A stretch of DNA of 64,000 bases from Hirudo medicinalis (taxonomy: Eukaryota > Annelida > Clitellata > Hirudinida > Hirudinidae), in assembly GCA_011800805.1 (NCBI GenBank), contig MPNW01000257.1, positions 1-64,000 on the forward strand, given 5' to 3'. Each line of letters opens with the position of its first letter. The first letter of the stretch is position 1. A program made the translations under genes and the position numbers. Shown here piece after piece: positions 48,541 through 61,293 of this stretch. The notes beneath the pieces were generated by a model, which was not told the DNA's origin, ran no database searches, and saw nothing but the letters and a program-made list of their open reading frames with translations.

Positions 48541-49264
48541 ATTCTAGTTATGTAACGGACGAAACAACGACTTATTATCAATCAACAGTCACAATTATCC
48601 GGGCGCAAGATTCACGAATGATAACGGGAATTTTTAAGGTTTATTAATCTCTTATGATATTGTTATTAATGTCGTTTTAATAAACTAAGAATTAAATGAT
48701 AAATAAATCAGTTTATTTTCATTTTTGATTGCAATGTAGGTTGTGATGTACCACAAATTCATATTTGTTGTTATTTTATAACATAAAGTAATATTTTTTA
48801 TAAATAAAACATCAAATTTAATAAAGTATCAACAAATTCTAAAATAAATTCTTCGTTATTTGGAAGGCCTTACTTCCGATGATTACACTTTCGTGGACAC
48901 GCATTACTCCATCAGCCGCTGCTTGGTTTCGCCGTTTTGTATGTTGCAGATCAATAGGTTGGTTTCCTAATTAAATGTGAATGTTGTTTTTAAATGAATC
49001 TGTTTCTGCTCAGGAAGTTTCTCTGCCTAACACTTTTAGATTAAATGCTATCTTCTTTATGTATTTTACAGAAGCATTTCGCTGCATTTAAATATAGCAG
49101 TTGTGCTTCATTTTACGTATGATTCTACGACCTAAGTGCTAATTAATAAGCAATAAAGCTGAGTGAACGTCTGACCTATTTTTGTTGCGTGTTGGTTTCA
49201 ACTAATGTATATATGATGACATACATCTGAATATCTATAAATGCTACAACATATTTGAAGGAAG

Positions 49265-50488
49265 ATGGACCAAATTGTTAATGACGTCAAAAATGTGGTC
49301 AATCTCAAGGGAGAACATTTAGAAGATGATGTAGTTGATCCATGGAATGTCAGCAGTAGCTCTTCCAAGGGTGTTGATTATGACAAGCTCATCAAGAGGT
49401 TTGGATCCTCAAAAATAGGACCAGAAATATTGACAAAGTTTGAAGAAGTCACTGGAAAGCCAATCCATCATCTGATAAGGAGGGGGATTTTTTTTTCTCA
49501 CAGGGACTTTGATCTAATTTTGGAACGACACAGAAAGAAAGAACCTTTTTTTCTTTACACGGGAAGAGGTCCTTCTTCAGAGTCGATGCATTTGGGACAT
49601 CTTATTCCATTCATGCTGACCAAATGGCTGCAAGAAACTTTTGATGTACCACTGGTCATTCAGTTAACTGACGATGAAAAGTTTTTGTGGAAGGATTTAT
49701 CCATTGAAGAAGCAAATAGGCTAGCATTTGAAAATGCAAAAGATATCATAGCCTGTGGCTTCGATCCAAATAAAACCTTCATATTTGCTGATACAGAATA
49801 CATGAGCCCACCATTTTACAGAAATGTTTGTCGCATCCAAAAGTTCGTGACTTTCAATCAAGCAAAGGGTATATTTGGCTTTGCTGATGGCGATTGCATT
49901 GGGAAGATCTCATTTCCTGCTATCCAAGCAGCAACATCATTCAGCTCAAGTTTCCCTCAAATCTTTGGCAACAGGAAGGATATACCATGTCTCATACCTT
50001 GTGCCATTGATCAAGATCCCTACTTCAGAATGACAAGAGATGTGGCCCCAAGGCTAGGATATCCAAAACCTTGCTTGATTCACTCTTCCTTCATACCAGC
50101 TCTACAAGGTGCCCAGACAAAGATGAGTGGAAGCGATCCAAACTCGTCTGTTTATCTCACTGACACGCCAAAGCAGATCAAGACCAAGATAAATAAATAT
50201 GCTTTCTCTGGTGGTGGAACGAGTGTTGAAGAACACAGGTCAAAAGGAGGAAATTGTGATGTGGATATTTCATATCAGTATCTGAGATTCTTCCTCGATG
50301 ATGATGAAAAGCTTGAGGAAATTAGGCAGTCATATTCAAATGGAACATTGATGACTGGTGAATTGAAACAAACACTTATAACTCTTGTGCAAGAAATCAT
50401 TGGAGAACATCAGAATCGAAGGCAACTGGTGACTGATGAAGTGGTAAAACTTTTCATGACACCTAGGCATCTTAATTTTAATTTTTGA
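49265..50488 (+). CDS. WARS1: Cytosolic tryptophan--tRNA ligase, intronless
   Basis: Class I aminoacyl-tRNA synthetase charging tRNA-Trp; 407 aa in one uninterrupted frame. VDPWNV and [17 protein letters not shown] open the conserved core. [19 protein letters not shown] contains the HIGH-equivalent [39 protein letters not shown] and [19 protein letters not shown] line the active site. [16 protein letters not shown] is the KMSKS loop (human has KMSAS). [12 protein letters not shown] and the end [13 protein letters not shown] match eukaryotic cytosolic WARS. The N-terminal WHEP domain of vertebrate WARS1 is absent. Every other gene here is intron-rich, so the lack of introns is odd and suggests a retrocopy or intron loss. 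Nothing indicates decay. The ATG at 49265 is the first in frame. Confidence 0.95.
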   Translation: MDQIVNDVKNVVNLKGEHLEDDVVDPWNVSSSSSKGVDYDKLIKRFGSSKIGPEILTKFEEVTGKPIHHLIRRGIFFSHRDFDLILERHRKKEPFFLYTGRGPSSESMHLGHLIPFMLTKWLQETFDVPLVIQLTDDEKFLWKDLSIEEANRLAFENAKDIIACGFDPNKTFIFADTEYMSPPFYRNVCRIQKFVTFNQAKGIFGFADGDCIGKISFPAIQAATSFSSSFPQIFGNRKDIPCLIPCAIDQDPYFRMTRDVAPRLGYPKPCLIHSSFIPALQGAQTKMSGSDPNSSVYLTDTPKQIKTKINKYAFSGGGTSVEEHRSKGGNCDVDISYQYLRFFLDDDEKLEEIRQSYSNGTLMTGELKQTLITLVQEIIGEHQNRRQLVTDEVVKLFMTPRHLNFNF

Positions 50489-53400
50489 ACGTCACCAACC
50501 ATGAATAATGTTACTCAATAGAATATGATATACATATTTTGTCTCACATCGTGTGTGATTGTTCAAGGTGGGGACTAATTTTCACTATCTACAGTTTTGG
50601 AGGTAGCCTTTGCTTGTTTCTAAATGTTGTGAAATTTAAATATCATTGCATGATTTATTTTAAAGTCAAATGATTTTTAGCGAGATAGAGTGTAATCAAT
50701 TGTGCAGTATGGCAGATTAGCTTATCAAAAACGCAACCTTTTATTCTGATCAAATTTGGAATAATGTCCTTGAGTTGGGTTCTGGTGGATGTTCAGTCAA
50801 CCTGTAAAATCCAGAATTTTGTCTGGTGCCAAGTCCAAAAGTTATGTAATTGATTTCTCACAATTTTCATCTGGGAATCATTTATTGTGCAATTAAATGG
50901 ATCAAACTGCTAGCTAATTGCTTCTGAAGGTAAAGTTGCCTCTGGATAAGTTAGAAATAAGAGCTGATGCATGGGAGGGCATAAGCCACAGTGTCCAAAG
51001 TTAATCATGACTGAGCTTCCAAAACGTGATCCATTTAATCCTTGCTCTGACAAGAATAAGCCAAAAATTGCCTGCTAAATTCTAACTTTACCTTGAATTC
51101 TATTGCAATCAGTTTCTCGTTTATGTTATTTTGTGAGCTGGTGTTTGTGCCGTAACCACTAGAATCGAATTATGTCTAGTACACAAACTGTCATAAGGAG
51201 TTTTGACAAAGAATTGATGGAAAGGGATGCCAATGATGTAGACGAATCAAGATTCTGAGACTGAGACATGGTGTACGTTTTCCACATTAGAAAAGTACAA
51301 AGAAACACCTTGCAGTCCTCAGCAGGATTGCAACCAGTAGAAATAACATATCTGCAATAACCTAGTAATATGAGATTGTAGCAACTTACGTAATAACATC
51401 CGAATTCGTGATATATATATATATACGATGTGATCTAATTGATCAAGAGTCGACAGATGCCAGGATCTTCCGCGCCTATGTCAAATCTGGAAAACATTGC
51501 ATCACCCGCAGCGAATATTCCAGATATAAATGCTAGCTGAATACCCCTGCTATTTGACATTGCAGTTCATTTTTCTAGTCGTATCTCTAAAATCAGGCAT
51601 TTCGCCAAAACGCCTTTTTCTGCCGTCATCAGACATTCGAAATTCGACGCAAAGGTGAGGAATCAGATTTCGACAAATTAACTGTTTTATTAATAATTTT
51701 TAAAAGGCACATATGAGAAATATAATCTTTCACGAGAATTTAATCAGAGAATCTTTAAAATTTAAAAATATTTAATTGGAACATGAAACGAATGACACTC
51801 AGGACAAATTTTGAGAAACATGAATGCATGATTTCTATGGCGCAAAGATTTACGATGCTTAAACTTAATTGTCTTTATTTAATTTATGACCGGAAAGGAT
51901 TTACAAATTGAATTTCGAACATGGAGCGTGATGGCAAGGATGATGCCAGTTATTATTGGGCATTTGAAGACTGGAGACAACTTCTCCGATGGATTGAAAC
52001 ATCGGACTAAAGGCAGCTGAAATCCAAAATTGTCAAATAAAATGAAGCTTAAAAAAGAGCTTGTATATCGAGAAGAATCTTTGGATGATTGCATGAGGTA
52101 TCTGGCTGAAACATGGAGTTTCTTTTTCCCATTCTTTTTCCAATATAACAATTCATTTATTAATAGTTTTTATAAATGAATTTCAAATAATAAAACGAAA
52201 AACAAGTAAATACAAATGCACCCTCACAACTCACGATTCAAAATAAACCAACTAAAGACTGAAGTGATAACCAGAAAGGAACGTCCTAAGGGAGAATTCC
52301 CGCTGATGGGCGCCCAATAACAGGCATGAACTTCATGCTGAAGTAAATGTTAGTATGGAGAAATTAACAAAAAATCGAGTGATGTTTGATATTGCATTTT
52401 TTTGATACCAGAAATTGGACTCCTGAAAATATCAACCCGCTTTTGCCAGATCCAATATTAAATTTTAATCCATATGTTGTGTAGGCTCTAGGGTTATATC
52501 AAGATTACCTTGCTCATTATTTGTCAACCCATTTTTTATTCTTTTAGGAAGTCCTTAAGAGAATTCACTTCTGCCTCTGTACTTCTTTTGTAAGTTCATC
52601 CATATACAATATCATATCGTAAATAATCTTATGCTTTATCTCTTTTGTATACTTGAAACTTGTCTGCTAAATCACTCAAATCATCTCTTCTCGAGAACGA
52701 ACTAGAAACTTATATTAACTAACAAGTTAATATCCACGGTTAATAACCGAGAGTGCGACGGGTAGCCCGAGGCCCTTTATAATCTGTCTATTGTCTTCTG
52801 GAGCGCTCAACTCTGATTGGTTCTCACCACAATAACAACTTTACATCTTTATTACATCTGTATTACTTTTATTCCTATTGTTTAATTTAATTTCTTAAGC
52901 AGCCCAATCAACCGGATAAGTTTCCCTTAGGGTTGTCATTTCGGATTGTTGTTTTTTTTTATTTCTTACTATTCTTTATTATTTTAGGAGCAATCCAAAT
53001 AAAGGCCTAAAAAATCTATGGAACAAGGTAGCTGATAATTCTGCAACGACATACAAAGCACTTAATATGTCAGAAGACATCGTTGGTATTTCTTCCATTA
53101 ACACATCTTCGTCAAATTTCTCATGTTCGTCAATAGTAAAATTCACTTTCATCTTACCCATTACATAAAGATTCTCAACTTGTCGCAATAATATAATAAT
53201 TTTGTAACAGGTTATCCCCTAGTCGGGAATTATATTTTGAATTTTGGGGTTTTTTTATTCAGAATTTGGTTCAGAAATAATTCGGAAATAGTACAAAAAT
53301 TATTTATCTGATGAACTTTAAATTATCTTTAATTATCTACAAATAGGCTCTTTGTGAGTATTGTAAGGTAAACGTAATACAACACGTAGACATTTTTTTG

Positions 53401-54080
53401 AAAGAAAAAGTAAATGACGTAAGATATTGGAGTAATTGGACGCCCAGATTAGGTTGTAGCAATTTAGATATGGAGATATGGATGGAGTGGTACAAAGTGA
53501 TAGCTGTTATTGCATGAATGTAACGGCGATTGCGAGAAAAAAATATTTCTGAAAATCTTACTGATTAAGTGATGAATATGCAATTTGAAAGAGAGATGTT
53601 CATCCACAATAAGCCCGAGAAACCTACAAAGGCCAACATGAGATATAAGAGAGCAAGCAATACTTCAAAGGTCACCGAGGCATAATTTTTTTAACGAAAT
53701 ATCATGTAAACCGCGAAATATATTGATGCAACTGATAGAATAATTTTGATCCTGACAACGATAATAATATTGTGATTCATATAAACATACGGAGTTGCCA
53801 GTTTGGGGGACTTCAAAAGAAATGACTTTTTGCTGTGAATTCACAAACTGAGCACCATTTTCTATTAACTGATGGTTGCCGATATTTTTGTTTGAATGCA
53901 TTCCGAAATTCATAATTTAAACGTTTTCAATTGCCTTACAATTAACAGTTAATTGCCAAGTTATTGATAAATTTAGAATATTAGTTACCGAACCGCAAGT
54001 ATTATGTGTTTATAAGCGGTAAATTACAATTCAAAGCGATTCTTAGAAGCATTAATTTCATTTGAGTGTGATGATCATCA
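50489..54080. other. 3.6-kb region without a recognised gene
   Basis: Three short minus-strand frames, at 51879-52151, 52979-53188 and 53665-53913 (69-90 codons), show no family signature, and I cannot join them to the DOK gene, which already has a stop at 54081. A short (AT)n run sits at 51411-51425. A motif at 52297-52313 resembles one at 38548-38565 (both contain GCTGATGGGC), which hints at a shared dispersed repeat. Confidence 0.5.
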
Positions 54081-56698
54081 TCAATACTTTTTCTTCCCTT
54101 CTCGTACTTCCGCGTAACACCCGTCATCTTCATCATCTGTTCCTAATTTAGAATATACGCCTTTACTTTATTTTGAGACATTTGAATTAGCATTTCGCCT
54201 AACTCACCTGATGTAACTGATGGAATCTTGGCTTGATGGATGTCAGCATAGTTTCTGTAAGTCTCGCTTGAATTTTTTCCGATGGCTGAGATAAAACAAA
54301 GCTCGTTATAAAAATGTAATAATAATAAATACCGATCTATATTAAATATCTATCTAATAATAGTTATAATTATAATATTTAATAAATATAATAAATTATA
54401 TTAAATAAATTTATATAAATAATATTTATTAAATAATTTTTATAATTATATAATAATTATTATTACATTATTATATTATTAATAATATAATTATTATAAT
54501 TATAAAGTAATTATTATTACATATTAATTATGTAATTATATTTATATAATAGTTATTATAATTATTAATTATTATGACATTATTATTATTAATAAATTGT
54601 AGTAAATTTTATTATAAGTTGTAAATTATTATTATTATTATATGAAATAATTAATTATTAATTAATAATAATGCAATGAAAAAAAATTCCATTCACCTCC
54701 ATAGTCATTCCTTTCATTCCGAGATGTCTTAATGTCATCTGAAAGTTCCTGAATGGAACGAGGTTCCTTCTTGCTTTCAACAGGATTCGAAACTTTGGAC
54801 TTTGAGGAATACTCGCATCTTTTTTCATTTTGTCTTTTTTCGTTTGATTTGTTTTCCTGACTAATTTTTATCTAAAATTCGGAGTTGTTCATGAGATTCT
54901 TTAGAAATTGAAAAGTAAAGCCCTATTTAACTAAAACTACAACTAAATAGTTGATTTTGTAGCATTTGAAAAAGAAGTTGAAACCAGAGTTGTAAATAAC
55001 ATTTACTTTATTGCAAAAAGGAATAGCTGGATTGATTGAAAAAAAAAAGCTGGTATTTAGCGGAAAGTTCAGCCAATGTCAGAGAAGCTGTGACGAGATC
55101 AGCTTACGTCGTTCATCTTTTTGGTGAAAGCCTGAGTTTTTGTCAGGTTGTGGATGCGATCGTAAATGTCCTGTGCTTCATCAGTCTCAAAAACAAATTC
55201 ACCCTCCCCTGTTGGACAGGACCTACAAGAAATTTAATGATTTTTACTCATGAATTTAATGATATTATGACCCTTACTTTCAATGCTTAAATGTTAAATT
55301 GTAGTGCAGATTATTAACAATATTAAAATTTGGATTCTTTATATTAAGGATCCAATTGTTTATTAAAAAACAATTACAATGTAGCAAAAAAAGGCAGTTT
55401 GGAAAAACGCTGCGGCCAAACATTTATTGGTAATAATTTGTTGTAAATCTTTCAAATTCATAATTTGCAGGTTATACGTTTTATGTATTCCTACGAAAAT
55501 AATGCACTTTCTAAAATATTCTCTGGATTTTTCACTGAAAGTTCCACTATCCATGTTTCTTAGGACTTACGAAACAATCATGAATATAGTCCATCATTCT
55601 CCAAGACCACATTAAAGTTATTTTATATTCAGTGTTGTGGGTCAAGACTTTATTCAGCAATGCCTAAGGAATTTAAACTTAACTTTTCCGTTCCTTTTAG
55701 TCTTTTATTATTTAAAATTCCTGCAAATTGTATATATCGCTAAACAATTTAACAGATCGTCGAACCTTCCAGCCTCTATTTTGAAGAGGTTCCTTTCCAC
55801 AGCATAACGACGAAGTTTGTTCAGAGGCCATGCTACAATCTCCTGGTCCCTGTGGTTGAGCAGACGAACGCTATCACTTGTCAGTTCAAGGGTACACTCG
55901 CCATGGATTGGCACCTTGGGATTCTTCAATATGTACACAGCGAAAGAATCTGGATAGCAGATTAAACGGACAAAATGAAAAAAGTGTTTGATACTTTGGA
56001 CAGTTTCCTTCTTATTGTCTTGAATGTGTAATTAAATATTTTTAATTCAGTCCAGCACAATGTTTTAAAGGTCGAAGTTAACTTTTTGATTTGTGCGCCT
56101 CTGCAATCTCTCCCTCGATTTTCTTCATCCACAAATTTGCTTCTCCCTCTGAGAATTTCAAGAAAGAGAATAATATTAAATATTGTTAAATAACGACAAG
56201 ATGATTTTTAGGAATTTGGTTGTAGTTCGTTGCATTTAATTTTATAATTGTAACCAAATTATTATAAAATATATTGACCTGAATCCAAGCAGAACTGAAT
56301 GGATTCGTATTGATCCACATCAATATGAATGGCGTGCCTCTTCTCAACGTCTGGGACTCTGTAAAGGTTGAGAACGTCAGTCAAGATGAAGGTTCGACAT
56401 TTCCCATTCATGACAGCTGTGCACTCGTCCTCATATTTCTCAAGGCGAACTGGTCCATTCGTCGTCTGAGCTCTCAGTATCAGCCATCTCTTCTTCCAAA
56501 CCTTTGTGGAAATAGAATCATTTTGTTATTTAGGAGTGTAACTAAACTATTTTGAAGGATTAACAAGGTCAAGGGAGAGTTTGAAAACTGAACAACTTGA
56601 ATAAACTGAGCAACGCCTTTTCTAATTTAAATACAAAATACCCCAAGATTTTTCGACTGGAACTTGACGTATCCCTGTTGCATAATGTCCGAAGCCAT
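54081..56698 (-). CDS. DOK-family adaptor: PH domain, IRS-type PTB domain, tyrosine-bearing tail
   Basis: Eight exons: 56642-56698, 56279-56501, 56083-56148, 55766-55949, 55108-55222, 54697-54871, 54208-54285 and 54081-54142. All are in phase, 960 nt, 319 aa. Residues about 5-120 form a PH domain (GYVKFQSKNLGVWKKRWLIL, RAIHI-like HAIHIDVDQYESIQFCLDS, then NLWMKKIEGEIAEA). Residues about 130-215 form an IRS-type PTB (VYILKNPKVPIHGECTLEL, IVAWPLNKLRRYAV, FKIEAGR, CPTGEGEFVFETDEAQDIYD). PH plus IRS-PTB without further catalytic domains is the docking-protein (DOK) plan: a membrane-recruited scaffold phosphorylated by tyrosine kinases. The lysine-rich tail has possible phosphotyrosine sites in RNYADIHQ and GCYAEVREG before the end KKKY. 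It is smaller than human DOK1-3 (about 410-500 aa). Intron 6 is extremely AT-rich. Confidence 0.9.
54290..54690. repeat. AT-rich low-complexity intron sequence
   Basis: About 400 bp made almost only of A and T (TTATTA/AATAAT/ATTATA runs), lying between DOK exons 6 and 7. There is no clean period, so it is low complexity rather than a tandem array. Confidence 0.85.
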
Positions 56699-57219
56699 GT
56701 TTGCAGATTCCACAACGACTAGTGGGATAGTCGTGTTTTATAAACTAGGAAGCTGATACATAATTTGAGTTAGGGAGAGATTGAGCTAGGAAGTAAATTT
56801 TAATCGAGTGAATAAATGTAAGGCTCCATTCAAACAGCCTACACCGCAGTGTGAGCTGGCAATTCACGATTATTAGTGACTGTTATTTACAAACTCCTGA
56901 ATTTCTCACGGGAAGTTTTTCAATTTAACATATTCCAAATATTACAAAGCAGTTGCATTATTTCTTGCTCTGGAAAATTGATGAAGTTTTAAACAAATTG
57001 ATGGAAATTTTTTTTAATCATTGACAACTGACGAGTTATTTTCGCAATTAAATGTCCATAATTACATTTCAGAAAATAATGACAGGGTTTCTTATCTCAG
57101 AAACATTCATGGACCTTTTTAAGTGGTCAACAGTCAAAAATATTTTTATGCATGTGAATTTAAGATACACTCTCACAAAATTACCTTATTATTATCAGAT
57201 AACATCATGTTTCTTAATA
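56699..57219. other. Upstream region of the DOK gene
   Basis: AT-rich, with no gene seen. It should hold the DOK promoter on the minus strand. Confidence 0.4.
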
Positions 57220-57672
57220 CTCCGCCTTGGAGCTCCAACAGGGATCCTCAGAGGAGGTTCCCCCGTCTTCAAACGTTTCGGCCCTTTGAATCTCCTGACG
57301 TTTTCGGAGGGGGGGCCGCATCCGGTGATCAGCCGGATGTCCCTGTCGGTTTTTTTATCCTTCGGAACCCAACGCTTACCGCCGGCTATGAGAGGCTCAG
57401 AAAGGCTTTGGCCTTTTTATGTCGATCGCATCCACCCCCAGTTGCCTACAGCGGTCATGAAAGCTCTCAGTGGCTTTTTCATACCGTGTACTTAATATAT
57501 GCAAACTGGGCCTTATAATTTCTTTGTAGCGGCAGCCGGACTTATAAATTTTCGGGACTCGACCGCGGGCCTTTACGCGACCGCGGTTTGGTCCGCAGTC
57601 CATAGTGCTTTGCGAGCCCGCGGTCGGCCCATTCCACCCGACAATACCGCGCGTCTCTCGGCCAATGCTTTG
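57220..57672. repeat. GC-rich block of probable foreign or repeat origin, abutting an assembly gap
   Basis: Base composition changes abruptly from about 30% GC to clearly GC-rich at about 57225 and stays so up to the N run. Partial open frames on both strands have no recognised similarity. CpG-rich pieces such as CGACCGCGGGCC and CGACCGCGGTTT are unlike any gene here. It may be another mobile element, the 5' part of the LINE, or misassembled sequence. Confidence 0.45.
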
Positions 57673-57898
57673 NNNNNNNNNNNNNNNNNNNNNNNNNNNN
57701 NNNNNNNNNNNNNNNNNNNNNNNNNNNNNNNNNNNNNNNNNNNNNNNNNNNNNNNNNNNNNNNNNNNNNNNNNNNNNNNNNNNNNNNNNNNNNNNNNNNN
57801 NNNNNNNNNNNNNNNNNNNNNNNNNNNNNNNNNNNNNNNNNNNNNNNNNNNNNNNNNNNNNNNNNNNNNNNNNNNNNNNNNNNNNNNNNNNNNNNNNN
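57673..57898. other. Assembly gap (N run)
   Basis: 226 ambiguous bases. The size may be an estimate. Sequence on the two sides may not be truly adjacent. Confidence 0.99.
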
Positions 57899-59801
57899 TG
57901 AGCATCCACTGTGTTCTTATCTTGGAGAGTTTGTACTCTTCCACGATGGACCTTAGTAGCAGTCGCAGGCTCGTGCTCCTGCTGTAGAGGGCAACCGATG
58001 ACAGCGCTGGAGGAAGGCCCAGCCATTTTCTGGTGTATCGGTTAACTTTCCTCTCCAGTTTTTGAACTGTGGTCTTCCGTCAATGCGGTCATATCTAGAG
58101 GACACGTCGTTACCAATTCTTCACCAAACGCTGAACAATTGTTAAAGTTTTTCACCACCAAACTCAACAATGCTAGAGCTTCGACGGCTGCGTGTGGGAC
58201 TCTGCCACCTCCAACACCCTCTGGCACGCCTTTGGTCAGTTTCTCCCCTGTCGGTCTGGACGAGGTTCTCTGTCTCATCAATTCTCTCCCAAATAAACAG
58301 TGCTCTCTGGATCCAATACCAACGTGGCTTTTAAAAAAGGCCAAATCTCGCGCCGTTTCTCGTCAAATTGTTTAATAAATCACTCAGTGACGGCGTGTTC
58401 CCTCAATCTTTCAAGACATCTTACATAACTCCCATTCTCAAAAACCAAATCTCGACTGCGGCAATACCAGTTTTTACCGCCCTATATCCAACCTATCAGT
58501 TATCACTAAACTACTGGATTCTTGTTAGAATCATAAAACATCTCGACAATAATAAACTTTTACCTATCAACCAATCAGCCTACCGTCACTCAACAGAAAC
58601 AGCTGTACTCAAAGTCTTCTCAGATATTCTCGAGACAGCCGACCAAGGAAGACACACTTCTCGTCCTGCTTGATTTATCGGCAGCATTTGACACCGTGGA
58701 CCACGACATACTTTGCCGGAGATTGCAGTCTTCCTTTGGCTTCGACGGACCTGCACTCAACTGGCTCCGGTCCTATCTCAACGGACGAGAATGCCAGATC
58801 AAGATTGGTGACACAACTTCGTCGAGGGTTTTGTCAATCTGCGGTGTTCCTCAGGGATCGGTTCTCGGTCCAACCCTCTTTTCAATATATACTGCAGACC
58901 TGTCAAGAATCATCACCAGCCATGGGCTGCGATCGCACTTCTATGCCGACGACACGCAGGTTTATGGTCACTGTGATGTCAACAACGTCGCAGGGCTTTC
59001 CACGCTGGCGTTGACGACGTCTGCCAATGGATGAAATCGAGTCGCCTCAACTCAATTCAAACAAATCGGAAGTTATTTGGTTCACAACCCGCCATCGTAG
59101 TCACCAGTGCCCATCTGAGCCTGTACGACTGGGAAATGATTGGATTTCGCCATCTTCCTCAGTTAGAGACCTCGGCGTCTTCCTGCACCCCGACTTGACC
59201 ATGCACGCTCATGTCGGCCATACAACACGCGTGTGCTTCATGATGCTGCGACAGATCCGAGCCGTTGCATCATACCTTCCGTCGTTCGCGACTAGAACAC
59301 TTGTCACCTCTTTAGTCCTTTCCAAGTTCTGGTTGGGCTACCCAAAACTCTAACTCGTCGCCTGCAATCCGTCGTCAATGCAGCTCCCAGGTTTGTGATG
59401 AGAAAGCACAAATATGACCACATCACCCCCATCTTCAGTGAACTCCATTGGCTGGGGATTGAACGCAGGATTGAATTCAAAGTGGCACTTCTAGTTTTCA
59501 AGTGCCTCAAAAAGATGGCTCCCCCGTATCTTGCATCGAAAGTGACTTGCCTAGTCGAAAACGACTCAGATCATCTTCGTCGCTCGTCTTCATTCCGGCC
59601 AGGCGACTCAAATGTGCTGGGGACAGGTCGTTGTTGGCCCAAGGATCTGGAACCAACTTCCACCTCAGGTCACATCCGCAGCAACCATTGAAAGCTTTAG
59701 AAAGTTTCTCAAGACGCATTTACACGGTGGCCTTGAGGTCCTGTGATTCGGACTTACGCCGCCATAAAGATTGTCTTATTTGAATTGAATTGAATTGAAT
59801 T
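57899..59801 (+). mobile_element. CR1/L2-like non-LTR retrotransposon (LINE), 5' truncated and frameshifted
   Basis: Reverse-transcriptase motifs appear in order across several frames. Around 58070-58360: EQLLKFFTTKLNNARAST and LINSLPNKQCSLDPIPTWLL. At 58370-58670: FNKSLSDGVFPQSFKT, NNKLLPINQSAYR. At 58665-59035: LLDLSAAFDTVDHDIL, ICGVPQGSVLGPTLFSIY and FYADDTQVYG (catalytic YADD). At 59390-59560: the tail KYDHITPIFSELHWLGIERR and FKCLKKMAPPYLASKV. This order and the C-terminal HWL...R...FK motif are typical of the CR1/L2 group. It ends in a short (TTGAA)n microsatellite at 59779-59801, the usual 3' tail of that group. At least four frame breaks and the missing endonuclease mean it cannot encode a working protein. 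Confidence 0.9.
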
Positions 59802-60079
59802 TAGAAGAACAAAAATGTACACCAGGAAAGAGACGCAATAAAGGAGACCTCATAGAAACACAAGAAATAATTATTGTTGAAGAAGACATGTGTCCAGAGA
59901 AGTTCTTTGAGGCTGTCTGGTGTGTAAAAACAATGAGACAAAGATATAAGATGTTTAAGAAACCAAGAGGCAGTTTTGGAAGTAGGTTCTTTATCTGGAA
60001 CAATCTCAAGGCACAAAAGTGGAAACCAGAATTGTGGAAGAACTCAAGATTGACCCAGAGTCTGAAGGCTATTGAATAA
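59802..60079 (+). CDS. Hypothetical open frame just after the LINE tail, possibly a last exon
   Basis: About 92 open codons follow a possible acceptor (gaatttag, ending at 59802) and end in TAA. Residues are mixed and protein-like (GDLIETQEIIIVEEDMCPEK, MRQRYKMFKKPRGSFGSRFF). No domain is recognised. It could be the last exon of a gene whose earlier exons are hidden by the gap, or chance. 60080-61293 holds no other gene and should contain the CTH promoter. Confidence 0.3.
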
Positions 60080-61293
60080 GAAGATAATGTGGAGTGTATA
60101 ATTAGTTAAGCTAAGGACTTTATGATCAATACCCTCCGATGGAATATTTAACAATGTGTAACAAAGCCCCATTTGTTCATTAGGAATAATAATTATTAAA
60201 TTTGTGTTGAGCCATACGCGTAGCTTAAGTTAGGGTAGTATCAACACCCGGTTAGCAGAAATCTGTTTTTGTTAGGCTTCGAGAATTCACTTAGGAAGAG
60301 TTTAAATAATTTTGTAAACGATGTCGAGTTTTCATAAAATTGCTCTCGCAACTTGGAGAGGTTAGAAGAACACATTGAACAGAAAATTAAATTTTATTAT
60401 ACGTGAAGTGATAATAGTTTATTTCGTTCTGGATGATCAATTTGCAAACTCCGGTTGGGGTCGGGCTGAATACAAATTGCAAATATGAATATGATTGGTT
60501 TCAATATATTGTGATTTAATTATGATATAATATCTCGAAATTATCGAATGCAGTATCTGAAAACTAACAATTACAATAATGTTTTGTGCCTATTCGTAAT
60601 AACTTTCAAAGTGCGATGCAATAACTGATGCGTTATAACCTTTAGACTATGCTCCCTTGATTTTCATCACCCTATTTATTATTAAAATTTAAAAAAAAAT
60701 TATTTCCAAATGGAGTTCCACAAATTATAAACAATTTTCCATTTAATTAATTCAAGTGATCGATTTATGTATAATCTCTCAGAGCAAATGTTAGGTAAAC
60801 AATTTAAGAAAAAAATTGTATCACCTTGACCTCGTAATGACCTCGATTTTGTGACGAAATATGTTTTCATAGTTTACAGTGCATCAACAAGGCCAACTAT
60901 AAAATTAAAATAAAAAAAAAATAAACTTAAGTTCTCAAGTTGACTTGATTTAGTTATATTATAGATTCCAGTGCATAAACGGTTTTCCATCATCTCTACT
61001 TTGTTTCATTATATGGGCATTTTTTTCCCTAATCTCCGAAATAACCCGTCAAAGCTTCGGATAACACAGCATAACATTAATTTGTTATTAATAGTGGTTT
61101 AAGTAGTCTGTATGATAAACCACTCCAATTTGTGCTCAACTCGTCTATCCTATAAAGTTACGTGGCAATTGTAGTCGGCCGGGTTTGTGCATAAATACGA
61201 CGGCAGGAGTGAAATATTTTCTGACAACATAATTGTTGTGACTTTTCAGTCCGAATTTTACTTTTTCCCTTTCGTCGCACTCTGACCATCGAC

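Larger units (their letters stand above)
46898..49264. other. Intergenic region with hAT and tRNA-like relics
   Basis: It contains the two relics listed separately. A plus-strand frame at 47277-47528 (83 codons) has no recognised similarity. The last few hundred bases should hold the WARS 5' UTR and promoter; no clear TATA box was assigned. Confidence 0.5.

Noticed and set aside
52979..53913. Two minus-strand frames as further DOK exons
   Set aside because: The DOK frame ends with a stop at 54081, phases do not fit, and no similarity is visible.
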